A stretch of 64,000 nt of DNA, from positions 1 through 64,000 of the forward strand of contig NZ_RJUF01000010.1 of the NCBI RefSeq assembly GCF_024343775.1, written 5' to 3'. The position numbers and the translations under genes are program-made. Source of the DNA: Lacihabitans soyangensis (GTDB lineage Bacteria > Bacteroidota > Bacteroidia > Cytophagales > Spirosomataceae). Position 1 is the stretch's first letter; each line of letters opens with the position of its first letter. Shown here one piece after another: positions 15,233 to 24,696 of this stretch. Under the pieces are notes generated by a model. It did not search any database and was not told the origin of the DNA. It worked only from the letters and a program-made list of their open reading frames with translations.

Positions 15233-16759
15233 CTAAAATTCCTTATTAAGGCTACTTATTAGAAGTTTTTTTAAGTCTAATAACTCTTCTTTTATCAAGG
15301 AAAGATCATTTTTTAATTGTACATTCTCTTTTGATAGTATGTTCGTTTTTTCTTCTAAAGCCTTTAATGCGGCGAAAGTTACGCCATCAAAATCAGCAGA
15401 AGCTATTAGTGTATCACATCCTATAAAACCATATTTATCTTGACCAAAATACTTGTAAAAGTCTTGAGCCATAATTCCCCAATGACGATTATTTTTTCTT
15501 TCATTGTCTCCTTTATAATTCCATGTCCCTACTTTTATTTTCCGAACACTTTCAAGAATATGTTCACCATTAGAAGCTAGAAAAAGTTCTTTTTTTGTAC
15601 TATCAGATATGGTACTCCAAGAATTTGATTTATTAGATAGAAACACGCCGTACTTCACAGGGTCTGATAAATTATTGTCAGTTAATAAATAATACCCGTT
15701 TTCAAACCGAGCTAGAAATCTGTTGCTAGTATCAGCTAAAAGCATGTTACTATTTGGATTTTCTGGGTTATCTCCAACTAAAAAACTACCATTTTTTTGG
15801 TTGCTATTTAAGTGATTTCCCAAAGTAAATGATCGAACACCTGAAGCTCTATTTTCATTTCCAATTGCAAAAGAAGCAATTCCAGTGGCTTGATTTTTAT
15901 AGCCTAAAGATAATGAGAAATAATTTGACGAAATATTTTCAGAACCTATAGCAAACGAATAATCATTTTCTACAAGATTATTAAAACCAATGGATAAAGA
16001 AGAATTCCCTGATGAGAAATTTCTAAAGCCGATACTAGTTGAGGATTCTCCTTTTGATTCATTTTGATACCCCATGGCAATAGAATAATTTCCTTTGGCA
16101 ATATTTCCGAAACCCATAGCCATGGAAATTCTGCCGTTAGCAACTGAATTAGACCCGGTAACAAATGAATTGTCTCCAATTGCCTTGCTTGCTTCGCCAA
16201 ATGCATAAGAACCAAACCCTTTTGCTAATGAATTATACCCAAAAGATACCGAATACGGGCCAATAGCTTTCGTGTTATAGCCTGAAGAAAATGAGAATTT
16301 ACCAATACTATCTGCATCCCAAGCTCTAGAGTTATTAAACACTGACCCAACTCTAAATGCAGCTCTAGATGGAATCCACATTAGTCTTGTGCCATTTCCC
16401 GATATCGGTGCAGTTGGAGGATTATTTGAATCATTTGTAGTAATTTCAGAACTTTTAGACCAGAATCCGTTGTTTGTCGTATTTCTGATTTCATCTCCTA
16501 TAATCCCATCTTTCAACCATAAAGTTTCAGCTTGGCTAATATTTGTTGTAATTTCATTCCATTGGTTATTTTTCCAAATCCAGATACTTTGAGTATCATT
16601 GTCGAAAACCATTTCACCTTCAGATAGAGTTGTAAGAGAAAGTCTTTGAGATGTACTCATTTTTAACCTGACGGTACCAGGTTTAATTTCAATGCTTTGA
16701 GAAAAGCAATTAAAACTAAAAACGAATATAATTAATATTAGTAAATTTACTTTTTTCAT
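15233..16759 (-). CDS. Secreted protein with YadA-like head repeats and a C-terminal peptidase S74 chaperone domain
   Basis: A 508-residue protein with a Sec signal peptide (residues 1-20). Residues about 155-320 hold some ten degenerate 14-residue repeats of the YadA/Hia head type (YSVSFGYNSLAKG, YAFGEASKAIGDN, ISMAMGFGNIAKGN). Such repeats fold as a trimeric left-handed beta roll. Residues about 380-508 are the intramolecular chaperone (peptidase S74), with the Ser385/Lys390 pair in SDSTKKEL, NRHWGIMAQDFYK, and a final coiled coil (about 465-508). In phage tailspikes this domain drives trimerisation and then cuts itself off. No YadA membrane anchor and no type IX sorting tail is seen. Confidence 0.85.
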   Translation of the reverse strand: MKKVNLLILIIFVFSFNCFSQSIEIKPGTVRLKMSTSQRLSLTTLSEGEMVFDNDTQSIWIWKNNQWNEITTNISQAETLWLKDGIIGDEIRNTTNNGFWSKSSEITTNDSNNPPTAPISGNGTRLMWIPSRAAFRVGSVFNNSRAWDADSIGKFSFSSGYNTKAIGPYSVSFGYNSLAKGFGSYAFGEASKAIGDNSFVTGSNSVANGRISMAMGFGNIAKGNYSIAMGYQNESKGESSTSIGFRNFSSGNSSLSIGFNNLVENDYSFAIGSENISSNYFSLSLGYKNQATGIASFAIGNENRASGVRSFTLGNHLNSNQKNGSFLVGDNPENPNSNMLLADTSNRFLARFENGYYLLTDNNLSDPVKYGVFLSNKSNSWSTISDSTKKELFLASNGEHILESVRKIKVGTWNYKGDNERKNNRHWGIMAQDFYKYFGQDKYGFIGCDTLIASADFDGVTFAALKALEEKTNILSKENVQLKNDLSLIKEELLDLKKLLISSLNKEF

Positions 16760-16800
16760 TTTTCTATGGAATTTATGTTTGAAATGTAACTAATAATGTC

Positions 16801-16830
16801 CTCTATGTTCCCTATGCCTCTATGTGTTTT
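16801..16830. repeat. Dispersed ACACATAGGCA-type motif, inverted
   Basis: The reverse complement reads AAAACACATAGAGGCATAGG and further CATAGAG units, between the glutamate-synthase-like gene and the S74 gene. Confidence 0.4.
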
Positions 16831-16842
16831 AAATAACTACCC

Positions 16843-18333
16843 TCAAAATCCCCCAAAAACCACCTCCGTTTTCTGATACCCATAAGCTTGGCTAAGCGGA
16901 ATAGTTCGGTTATTGTCGCCCATCGATATTTCAATGTCTTCCATCGTAAACTGTGAGGGGTGCTCGTATCCACAGGCGTGCGAGAGTTCTAGTATTTCTT
17001 TGTTGATGGTCTTGAGGTAATTATAAAAACGCACACTTTTCAGTTCGGGATTTAGGCCTGACTCCAGCCATTTGTTGTTGGTGGCAATACCCACTGGGCA
17101 AGTATTCGTATGGCATTTTTGTGCTTGAATACAGCCTATACTCATCATGGCTTCTCTGGCCACATTAATCATATCAACACCCATCGCAAAGGCCATGATG
17201 GCTTTTTCTGGCAGTCCGAGTTTGCCCGAGCCTATGAAAACTATCTTTTTTTCTAAGCCGTATTTCTGAAAAATCTTATAAATACTTGAAAAGGCATACA
17301 CCCATGGCAAGGAAACATGGTCTGCAAATGCCCTCGGAGCAGCTCCTGTGCCACCTTCGCCACCGTCTATGGTTATGAAATCTGGGCCTTTGCCTGTTTC
17401 TTTCATTTTTTGAGCGAGTGTTTCCCACATATCTAGTTTTCCTACAGCTGACTTCAATCCAACTGGCAAGCCAGTTGCATTCGCCATGGTTTCTATGAAA
17501 TCTATCATTTGTGGAATATCCACAAAAGCGGTGTGATAAGCTGGTGAAACAACATCTTTACCCACGGCCACCCCTCTAATATCAGCTATTTCTTGGGTCA
17601 CTTTTTTGCCGGGCAACATGCCGCCTTTGCCAGGTTTTGCACCTTGCGAAAGCTTTAGTTCCAGCATTTTTATGCACGGATTTTTACTTGTGAGTGTCTT
17701 TAGCTTTTCAAGGCTGAAATTCCCATTTTCATCTCTTACCCCAAAATAACCTGTGCCTATATTCAACACTACATCACCGCCTTTGGCATGATACGACGAG
17801 AATCCACCTTCGCCTGTATTGTGGTAGCAGCCGGCCATTTGTGCTCCTAAATTGAGTGAAGTGATGGCTGCACCTGACAATGAACCATAGCTCATGGCAC
17901 TGATGTTGACCACCGACTGTGGATGATAGGGCTTTTGTCTGTGCGGACCCACTATTTTGGCAGATGGGCAATAGGATGTCTTTTTGAAAGACGGATGCTT
18001 TTCGTCCAGCCTAAATGGCATCATGGCGGGTTTGATAAAAACATATCCTGGCTCATGAATATCTTGGTCAGTACCAAAGCCTTGCATGTTGTTTTCGGTC
18101 TTGGAAGAAGCATAAATCCAAGTGCGTTGCTGGCGATTAAAAGGTAATTCTTCTCGGTTGTTGGCTACTATGTACTGTCGCAATTCCGGGCCAAAACTCT
18201 CCAAAAAGTATCGAATATGCCCTACCAGAGGGAAATTATGTTGTATTGTGTGTTTTTTTTGAAAAATATCTCGAAGGAAAATCAAGAATAAAACTACCAA
18301 AACATAGCCCCACCAAGGAAAATCGAAATTCAT
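16843..18333 (-). CDS. FMN-binding glutamate-synthase-family protein, membrane-anchored
   Basis: A 496-residue protein. One transmembrane helix lies at residues about 7-21 (WWGYVLVVLFLIFLR). The rest matches the central/FMN domain of glutamate synthase large subunit, with ISAMSYGSLSGAAITSLNLG, GGEGGTGAAP and the iron-sulfur cysteines in CIQAQKCHTNTCPVG (C-x5-C-x4-C). It lacks the glutaminase and C-terminal GXGXG domains of GltB. Such stand-alone proteins are common, and their electron donor and substrate are unproven. The ATG overlaps the TGA of the upstream GH130-like gene (ATGA), so the two are translated together, which is an unexpected pairing. Confidence 0.9.
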   Translation of the reverse strand: MNFDFPWWGYVLVVLFLIFLRDIFQKKHTIQHNFPLVGHIRYFLESFGPELRQYIVANNREELPFNRQQRTWIYASSKTENNMQGFGTDQDIHEPGYVFIKPAMMPFRLDEKHPSFKKTSYCPSAKIVGPHRQKPYHPQSVVNISAMSYGSLSGAAITSLNLGAQMAGCYHNTGEGGFSSYHAKGGDVVLNIGTGYFGVRDENGNFSLEKLKTLTSKNPCIKMLELKLSQGAKPGKGGMLPGKKVTQEIADIRGVAVGKDVVSPAYHTAFVDIPQMIDFIETMANATGLPVGLKSAVGKLDMWETLAQKMKETGKGPDFITIDGGEGGTGAAPRAFADHVSLPWVYAFSSIYKIFQKYGLEKKIVFIGSGKLGLPEKAIMAFAMGVDMINVAREAMMSIGCIQAQKCHTNTCPVGIATNNKWLESGLNPELKSVRFYNYLKTINKEILELSHACGYEHPSQFTMEDIEISMGDNNRTIPLSQAYGYQKTEVVFGGF

Positions 18334-19454
18334 TGTTTTTTGTTTTTTTGTGATGAAATAGCCAAACCTACGAAGGAATCAGCTGTGCCGTAATAAAGAT
18401 ACCACTTGTTTTTATAGAAAACCAAACCCTCGGCAAAAGTAGTTCCCGCTTTGTATTGTCCTGTAACCTCATGGGGCAAACTAGGGACTAAAAACGGTTT
18501 ATCTGATCGTTTGAGTACGGTTTTTAAGTCTTTTGGGTCAAAAACAACTCTCCCAACGGTATAAGTTCCGAGTGGAAATTCAGACGATGCATTTTCTGCA
18601 AAATCACTATTTTTTCCATTGTAAATCAATACCACACCCTCGTCGGTTATCATGGCTGGCGGACCGCATTCAGTCAGATTACTGTCAAAAAAGCCTTTTC
18701 TTGTTTGAATTACAAAGCTCAATTTCCCAGAATTATCTAATTCAGGGTACCAATCATAAAGATTTTCCGACCACGCCAGGTTTACACCATGTTCTCCCCA
18801 ATACATCCAATATTTACCGTTTATTTTGGCTGCTACATAATTTTTACCTTCTAATTTGGTTAAAATAGAACCTGATTTAGAAGCCATGTTTTTGAATTTT
18901 CCTTCATAAGCTTTTGCAAATGCAGGCCCTTTTTTCTCCCAAGTGATTAAATCTTTGGAGAAGGCAATCGAAAGTCTTGGGGTGTCATAATTCCAAGCGG
19001 TGTAGGCCATTACATATGATCCATCGGTGGTTTGTACTACTCGTGGGTCTTCACAACCACCTGGCGAATCGTAAATAGAAAAATCGTCGTTTGCAGGATA
19101 TAGAACAGGTTTTGGATATTTTTTGAAATTTATGCCATCACTACTTTCGGCTAAGCCAATTCTTGACGTTCTGCCACCCAAATGTGCCTTTGGATTATCT
19201 TCAGCTCTATAGAGAAGCATTACTTTACCATCTTTCACAACCGCTGCTGGGTTAAAAACATCGGCTCTCTGCCATTTTACGGTTGTTTTTTTCATCGGGC
19301 AATCAAATACGAAAGTAGAATCGGCTTTTAATATTGGATTAATTTCTGTTTTTTTGAAAGCATCAAAATCAATTTGCGAAATGCCCGTTTGCGAAGTCTT
19401 GCATGACCAAGTTGTGAAAAACAAGGCCAAAAGCACGAAGTTTTTGAGTTTCAT
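18330..19454 (-). CDS. GH130-like glycoside hydrolase/phosphorylase lipoprotein
   Basis: The ATG at 19454 gives 374 residues starting with a lipoprotein signal, MKLKNFVLLALFFTTWSC. The body is a five-bladed beta-propeller of the GH43/GH130 superfamily: VFNPAAVVKDGKVMLLYRAE (blade 1), SSDGINFKKYPKPVL, GGCEDPRVV (the EDPR motif carrying the GH130 catalytic Asp), DLITWEKKG, and a final YLYYGTADSFVGLA. GH130 enzymes phosphorolyse or hydrolyse beta-mannosides; substrate cannot be set from sequence. An upstream in-frame start at 19499 would bury the lipobox. It shares an ATGA overlap with the glutamate-synthase-like gene. Confidence 0.85.
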   Translation of the reverse strand: MKLKNFVLLALFFTTWSCKTSQTGISQIDFDAFKKTEINPILKADSTFVFDCPMKKTTVKWQRADVFNPAAVVKDGKVMLLYRAEDNPKAHLGGRTSRIGLAESSDGINFKKYPKPVLYPANDDFSIYDSPGGCEDPRVVQTTDGSYVMAYTAWNYDTPRLSIAFSKDLITWEKKGPAFAKAYEGKFKNMASKSGSILTKLEGKNYVAAKINGKYWMYWGEHGVNLAWSENLYDWYPELDNSGKLSFVIQTRKGFFDSNLTECGPPAMITDEGVVLIYNGKNSDFAENASSEFPLGTYTVGRVVFDPKDLKTVLKRSDKPFLVPSLPHEVTGQYKAGTTFAEGLVFYKNKWYLYYGTADSFVGLAISSQKNKKQ

Positions 19455-19486
19455 AAGGTTGTTATTTGAAACCTCTAAAAAACAAA

Positions 19487-19512
19487 AAAAGCTCGGCATA
19501 ACCGAGCTTTTC
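19487..19512 (-). terminator. Intrinsic terminator downstream of secDF
   Basis: On the minus strand AAGCTCGG-loop-CCGAGCTT is followed by a T-tract. The hairpin has an 8-bp perfect stem and lies 23 bp past the secDF stop. Confidence 0.85.
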
Positions 19513-19534
19513 CTGAAAAAACAAAATATTATTC

Positions 19535-22474
19535 TTATTTCTTAACTTCTACAGCTGGAACTACTTTCATAGCATCACCGTCTTTTTCAAGACGTCTTTG
19601 CATAGCATCAACAACTATCGGAGCAGCAATAAATAATGATGAGTAAGTACCTACAATTACACCAATAAACATGGCGAATATAAAGCCTCTGATGGTTTCA
19701 CCACCGAAAATCAATAATATCAACAATACCAACAAGGTAGCCACACCCGTTACGGCTGTTCTACTCAAAGTACTGTTCAAGGCGTTATTGATAGTGGTTT
19801 CGATTGGCTCTTTGCTCGATCCTTTCTCTCTGAGGTATTCACGAATACGGTCAAAAATTACGACAGTATCACTCATTGAGTAACCCATCAAGGTCAATAC
19901 CGCACCCACAAATGCTTGGTCAATGTCTAAAGAGAATGGCAAAATACCGTTAAGGATAGAGAAGATACCCAAGATAACCAATACGTCATGGAATAAGGCC
20001 ACAACCGCACCAAAACCAAAGGCTACGCTTCTAAATCTGATATAGATGTAAATAAATGTCAATATCAAAGCATAAAGAATCGCTTTCAATGATGACCAGA
20101 TCGTATCGTTAGCGATGGTTGCACCTACTTTAGAGAAGGACATCACTTTACCTTTGTTGCCATTTACCGAAGCCACTGCTTTACCTAATTCTGCTGTGAT
20201 TTGTTTCTCTACTTCTGGCTCAGTGTTATCTATTTTGTAGGCTGAGGTTACCATTACTTGGTCAAATCCGCCGTAAGTTTTCACCTCCGCGTTTGAGCCA
20301 GGAAACACACCTTCAACTACAGTTCTTACTTCTTCAGTGTTTACGGTTTTTTCAAACTTCACCACGAAAGTTCTACCACCTTTAAAGTCAACACCCAATC
20401 CAAATCCTCTAATACCAATAGAAATAGCTCCAGCTAAAATGATGGCAGAAGATATGATGTAGAACAATTTTCTTTTCTTGATAAAATCAATGTTAGAATC
20501 TTTGAAAAGTTTCTCTGTCCAAGCAGTTTTGAAGTTGATTGTCTTTCCTTTTTTGATATTATAATCAAACAACAATCTCGACACAAAAACCGCACAGAAC
20601 AACGAAGTAAATATACCTATCAATAAAGTAGTCGCAAATCCTTTTACAAGACCAGTTCCGAAAATCATCAAAATAACGGCTGTTATTAAGTTGGTTACGT
20701 TAGAGTCAATAATAGAAGGCATAGCGTTTTTAAAACCATCACCCACAGCGGTAATGAAGCTTTTACCTGCAGTTAGTTCTTCTTTGATACGCTCATAAAT
20801 TAGTACGTTGGCATCCACCGACATACCCACCGAAAGTACCAAACCAGCAATACCTGGCAAAGTCATGGTTGCACCAAAAGATGCCATAACTCCAAGAAGC
20901 AATACCAAGTTGACCAGTAAGGCAGCATTAGCAATCCATCCAGCTTTGCTATAGTACACCATCACGAAAATCAATACCGCAACAAGACCCAAAATTGATG
21001 ACAAAACACCCGCACTTACTGCTTTAGCACCTACAGAGGCACCTACGGTAGCTTCTTCTATGATGTTGGTCGGAGCTGGTAATTTACCGGCTTTCAATAC
21101 GTTGGCTAAATCTTGAGCTTGTTCTACACTAAATCCACCAGAAATACTTGAGCTACCGCCGCTGATTTCTTGGTTCACATTTGGAGCAGAATATACATAA
21201 TTGTCCAAAATAATGGCAATGCTATTTCCAACATTAGCACCTGTCATCGTTTTCCATTTTCTGGCACCTAGGGCGTTCATTTGCATGGTTACGTCTGGTT
21301 TTCCAGTCATTGGGTCATAATCTTGTTTAGCGTTTGTGATAACGTCTCCCTCAATTGGAGCATTTCCGTGGTCCTTAACAGCGTAAACAGGTACAACTTC
21401 TTCTTTTGTTACTGGATTTTCTACTGGACTAACATCATACAGGAAAGTCAAGTTAGCAGGGAAAATTCCTTGAGCATCTGGGCGTTTCAATACGGCGTTT
21501 AGTCTTGAAGTATCTTTTGATCTCACAGCCAAACCACCTGTTGGTGATGCTACGAAAATGTTAGACAATGAGTTAGCGTTAGCCAATGAATCAGTTCCAG
21601 TAGAATCGGTTTTGGTTTTCAAAGCCGAAGCCAAACTACTTTTCGAAGTATCTTTCGCAGCTATTTTGTTTTCAGCAGTCTTAATTTTTGACTCAAGGTC
21701 TATTTTGGTCAACAAAGCTGAAAATGCCTCCATAGAAGGATTGATTTCTTGTAGGCTATACACCTCACAAAACTCCAATTTTGCAGCCCCTGATAATAAT
21801 TTTCTTACCCTTTCTGGGTTATCAATACCTGGCAATTCAACTTGAATACGGTTAGTACCTGGTATTTTAGAAAGGTTAGGGTTGGCTACACCAAATTTAT
21901 CTACCCTTGTTTGAATAACTTTATATGAACGGTCAAAAGCCCCATCAACTTCCGCCTTTACATATCTAATAACCTCTGCATCAGATGAGTTGAGGTTTAG
22001 AACGTCTCTGTTTGAAGTATTAGAGAAAATTGAGGCCAATTTAGTGTCTTTGGCTAATTTTCTATACTCAGCAACGAACAAATCCACGAAGTTTGTGCTG
22101 CTGGTAACGGCTGCTTTTTTGGCTGCCTCTACTGCAATCGCTACTCTTGGGTCACGTGAGCCTTTGGCCAATGTTTTTATGATTTCGGTTGGAGAAACTT
22201 CCAATATCACGTGCATACCTCCTTGAAGGTCAAGTCCAAGTCCAAGTTCTTGCTTGCTTAGTTCTTCTAGAGTTGATCCCAAGAACACATCCTGTTTCCA
22301 CAAGGAGTCTAAATATCTTTGTTTTTTGCTGGCATCTATCTTGCCATCTTTGCCTGTCGCGTAAGCTGCGGCTTCTTTTCTGATGTCGTTTACTTTCCAT
22401 GTTCTTACCAAGTAATAAACACTGATCAGAGAGAAAACAACAAATAGTACTAATATACCTAATCTGTTTTTCAT
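19535..22474 (-). CDS. secDF: Protein translocase subunit SecDF (fused)
   Basis: A 979-residue fusion of SecD and SecF, the usual form in Bacteroidota. The SecD half starts with a TM helix (residues about 4-22) and ELGLGLDLQGGMHVILEV, then the large periplasmic P1 domain interrupted by a low-complexity linker (about 270-330). The TM block contains GLVLSVGMSVDANVLIYERI. The SecF half begins about residue 650 with GLGVDFKGGRTFVVKF and ends with its own TM block (LTLMGYSMSDTVVIFDRIRE). It uses the proton-motive force to aid the late steps of Sec export. It is monocistronic, with a strong terminator behind it. Confidence 0.97.
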   Translation of the reverse strand: MKNRLGILVLFVVFSLISVYYLVRTWKVNDIRKEAAAYATGKDGKIDASKKQRYLDSLWKQDVFLGSTLEELSKQELGLGLDLQGGMHVILEVSPTEIIKTLAKGSRDPRVAIAVEAAKKAAVTSSTNFVDLFVAEYRKLAKDTKLASIFSNTSNRDVLNLNSSDAEVIRYVKAEVDGAFDRSYKVIQTRVDKFGVANPNLSKIPGTNRIQVELPGIDNPERVRKLLSGAAKLEFCEVYSLQEINPSMEAFSALLTKIDLESKIKTAENKIAAKDTSKSSLASALKTKTDSTGTDSLANANSLSNIFVASPTGGLAVRSKDTSRLNAVLKRPDAQGIFPANLTFLYDVSPVENPVTKEEVVPVYAVKDHGNAPIEGDVITNAKQDYDPMTGKPDVTMQMNALGARKWKTMTGANVGNSIAIILDNYVYSAPNVNQEISGGSSSISGGFSVEQAQDLANVLKAGKLPAPTNIIEEATVGASVGAKAVSAGVLSSILGLVAVLIFVMVYYSKAGWIANAALLVNLVLLLGVMASFGATMTLPGIAGLVLSVGMSVDANVLIYERIKEELTAGKSFITAVGDGFKNAMPSIIDSNVTNLITAVILMIFGTGLVKGFATTLLIGIFTSLFCAVFVSRLLFDYNIKKGKTINFKTAWTEKLFKDSNIDFIKKRKLFYIISSAIILAGAISIGIRGFGLGVDFKGGRTFVVKFEKTVNTEEVRTVVEGVFPGSNAEVKTYGGFDQVMVTSAYKIDNTEPEVEKQITAELGKAVASVNGNKGKVMSFSKVGATIANDTIWSSLKAILYALILTFIYIYIRFRSVAFGFGAVVALFHDVLVILGIFSILNGILPFSLDIDQAFVGAVLTLMGYSMSDTVVIFDRIREYLREKGSSKEPIETTINNALNSTLSRTAVTGVATLLVLLILLIFGGETIRGFIFAMFIGVIVGTYSSLFIAAPIVVDAMQRRLEKDGDAMKVVPAVEVKK

Positions 22475-22588
22475 AAATAATGATTGTATCCTTTTCCCAA
22501 AAGAGGATGTTTAATTGAAAATATAGCACATAGGGACATTGTGCTTTTTATGGTTTAAAAGCTAAGAATTACGAAGAATGATGAAGTA

Positions 22589-22930
22589 TCAGGGTGCGTT
22601 TATGGCAATATGATGCTCAAAAAGCTTGTCGAAATAAGAATTTCTAAAAAAATCGAAGAATGGCTTTACAAACGGAGCATTTTGTTCGTAGCCAAATATA
22701 AAGTTTTGGTCAAATACCAGCTGGAATTCTTCGAAAGAGAAATCATAAGAAGGAACTACGGATTCGTGGCTGATTTGCTGAACTACAGGAGTTTCTTTCT
22801 CTTTTTTGTCCTTTTCGGAAGATTCGGATTGTGGTTGAGGAACATAACTAGCCGAAGCCACGTGTGCTGAAAACACGCTTACGAGCATTAATAGCCCGAT
22901 AATCTTCGATATGATGTTGTTTTTTCTCAT
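22589..22930 (-). CDS. Hypothetical secreted protein
   Basis: The start at 22930 (MRKNNIISKIIGLLMLVSVF) is chosen over the upstream ATG at 22984 because it yields a clean Sec signal peptide (cleavage near AHVASA-SY) and lies 10 bp from a good promoter element. The mature protein is about 88 residues: a Ser/Glu/Lys-rich linker (QSESSEKDKKEKE), then an aromatic-rich C-terminal part with repeated Phe (FSFEEFQLVFDQNFIFGYE, FVKPFFDFFRN). I do not recognise the family. It stands between secDF and a lipoprotein gene. Confidence 0.6.
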   Translation of the reverse strand: MRKNNIISKIIGLLMLVSVFSAHVASASYVPQPQSESSEKDKKEKETPVVQQISHESVVPSYDFSFEEFQLVFDQNFIFGYEQNAPFVKPFFDFFRNSYFDKLFEHHIAINAP

Positions 22931-22940
22931 TTTGGAAGCA

Positions 22941-22972
22941 CAAAAGTACAAAACCTTCAAAGAAAAAGTCAA
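22941..22972 (-). promoter_or_regulatory. Bacteroidota-type promoter
   Basis: On the minus strand TTG (22972-22970) is followed after 21 bp by TACTTTTG (22948-22941), a full match to the -33/-7 consensus. The transcript would start only a few bases before the ATG at 22930. Confidence 0.6.
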
Positions 22973-23006
22973 GAAATGTGCCAAAAATTAATATTTCCCG
23001 GAATTC

Positions 23007-23492
23007 TTACTTTTTTACGGACTTCACCAATGCCTTTTTGGACATCATAATGAAACCTAAATCTTTCTTGCAGTTTTTATAAACCAGTGAATTTGTGTTG
23101 ATAGGAAAACTGTATAAATAAAGTGTATCGTTGACTTTCTGGATATTATCACCGATTAACTGTTTTTGCTCCTTACTGAATTTGTATGCCTCAAGTATTT
23201 CGCCGATTTTTCCATTTTTCAAGGCTTCTGCTGTTACCAAACTCAAATCTATCAATTCAACTTCAGTGCCTTCCAAAGTGATTTTGTCAGCACATTCAAT
23301 GTTGAGGTTACCATTGAATTTCTCAGAAATCGATTTTCCCAAGCTATTGGCCACGTCAACGATTTCCTCCTGGTTGACTTTTTTTATTTTATAGTCCGAC
23401 ATCAGCTGTTTCACCTCGGCAGTATCTACACGTTTTACTTGTCCGCAAGATATTAGGCCAAAAATCAATAATACGGTGATTGTATTTTTCAT
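23007..23492 (-). CDS. Hypothetical lipoprotein
   Basis: A 161-residue protein with a typical lipoprotein signal (MKNTITVLLIFGLISC, lipid Cys16). The remaining sequence is helical with a likely strand pair near LYLYSFPINTNSLVY. The layout faintly recalls DUF3365-type heme sensors, in which a Pro-Ile segment precedes a CxxCH, but here that place reads YKNCKKDLG with no heme motif, so I do not assign it. It begins 4 bp after the queA stop on the same strand and is probably the last gene of the DUF1648-queA unit. Confidence 0.65.
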   Translation of the reverse strand: MKNTITVLLIFGLISCGQVKRVDTAEVKQLMSDYKIKKVNQEEIVDVANSLGKSISEKFNGNLNIECADKITLEGTEVELIDLSLVTAEALKNGKIGEILEAYKFSKEQKQLIGDNIQKVNDTLYLYSFPINTNSLVYKNCKKDLGFIMMSKKALVKSVKK

Positions 23493-23496
23493 AAAA

Positions 23497-24696
23497 CTAT
23501 GGTATTAAAAGACTTGAGTCCCCAAAACTTAGGAATCTGTAATCGTTATTTAGTGCTTCTGAATATATTTTTTTCCAGTTGTGTTCTCCCACAAAGGCTG
23601 CTACCAACATCAAGAGGGTAGAAGATGGTTGATGGAAGTTGGTAATCAATCCTTTACAAATCTTGAATTTATAGCTCGGGAAAATCATGATTTCGGTTTG
23701 ACCAATTATTTCTTTCAATTGATTTCTTTCGAAATATGAAAGTACGGCTTTTAAAGCGTCTAATGTCGATATTTCGGTTCTTTCTTCATAAGGAAATAGT
23801 TTTTCGATAAAGAAATGACTCATTGGGTTTTCAATCAATTTTACTCCAAACCAATATAAGCTCTCCAACGACCGCATGGAAGTTGTACCGACCGGAACCA
23901 CGAACGAATGGTTTTCTAATAAAGCCTCTACAAATTCTCTCGAAAACACCAATTGCTCATTATGCATAGGGTGCTCTATGGCGTTTTCGGCTTTTACAGG
24001 CATGAATGTTCCCGCTCCCACATGCAAGGTTAGAAAACTTTTTTGTATGCCTTTATTACTAATTTTTTCAAAAACAGCATCTGTAAAATGCAAACCAGCC
24101 GTAGGAGCCGCCACTGCACCTTTGTTTTTGGAATATACGGTTTGGTAGTTTTCTATATCGGTTTCTTCTGACTCTCTATTCAGGTAGGGCGGCAGTGGAA
24201 TTTTGCCAAAAGCCTCCACCAAGTCACTAAAGTTATCTTCCGAATTCCAGCTAATTTTGACTTCGTTTTGCTCTCGGTCTGCAAATGATGCATTTATTTG
24301 CACGTTCCGATGGTTTATTTCTACTTCGGCACTGAGAACCTCTTCAGTTTTCCACTTTTTTTTGTTGCCAATCACACATTCCCAAATAATCTCATACTTG
24401 GCCTCCATTGCCAGCGAAATTACGTTACTAGGGCTTATTGGATTTAGCAGAAATACCTCAATAACGGCCCCAGTTTCTCTTTTGAAGAACATCCGAGCAG
24501 GTATTACTTTGGTATTATTTAGCACCAAATGGGTGTTTTCGGGTAATAAATCTACAATGTCCGTGAAACGTTGATGTGAGATTTCTTCATGATAGTAAAA
24601 CAAAAGCTTGGAACTATCCCGTGGTTCTACAGGATATTTGGCTATACGTTCGTTGTCTAGTACGTAATTATAATCTGAGATTTTGATCTGCATCAA
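23497..24696 (-). CDS. queA: S-adenosylmethionine:tRNA ribosyltransferase-isomerase
   Basis: A 399-residue QueA, somewhat longer than the usual 340-360. It transfers the ribosyl group of SAM to preQ1 at the wobble base of tRNA, giving epoxyqueuosine. Diagnostic stretches are AKYPVEPRDSSKLLFY (about 19-34), HLVLNNTKVIPARMFFKR, GAVAAPTAGLHFTDAVFEKI, LHVGAGTFMPVKAENAIEHP and LITNFHQPSSTLLMLVAAF. The extra length comes from an insertion in the second domain around residues 110-170. Its start overlaps the upstream membrane-protein gene by 4 bp. Confidence 0.95.
   Translation of the reverse strand: MMQIKISDYNYVLDNERIAKYPVEPRDSSKLLFYYHEEISHQRFTDIVDLLPENTHLVLNNTKVIPARMFFKRETGAVIEVFLLNPISPSNVISLAMEAKYEIIWECVIGNKKKWKTEEVLSAEVEINHRNVQINASFADREQNEVKISWNSEDNFSDLVEAFGKIPLPPYLNRESEETDIENYQTVYSKNKGAVAAPTAGLHFTDAVFEKISNKGIQKSFLTLHVGAGTFMPVKAENAIEHPMHNEQLVFSREFVEALLENHSFVVPVGTTSMRSLESLYWFGVKLIENPMSHFFIEKLFPYEERTEISTLDALKAVLSYFERNQLKEIIGQTEIMIFPSYKFKICKGLITNFHQPSSTLLMLVAAFVGEHNWKKIYSEALNNDYRFLSFGDSSLLIP

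Noticed and set aside
22515-22545. Hairpin AGCACA/TGTGCT as a terminator near secDF
   Set aside because: The T-tract is on the plus strand, while both flanking genes are on the minus strand. The stem is only 6 bp.
23007-23492. DUF3365/Tll0287-like heme sensor
   Set aside because: The position where CxxCH would lie reads NCKKD. Similarity elsewhere is too weak to assign.
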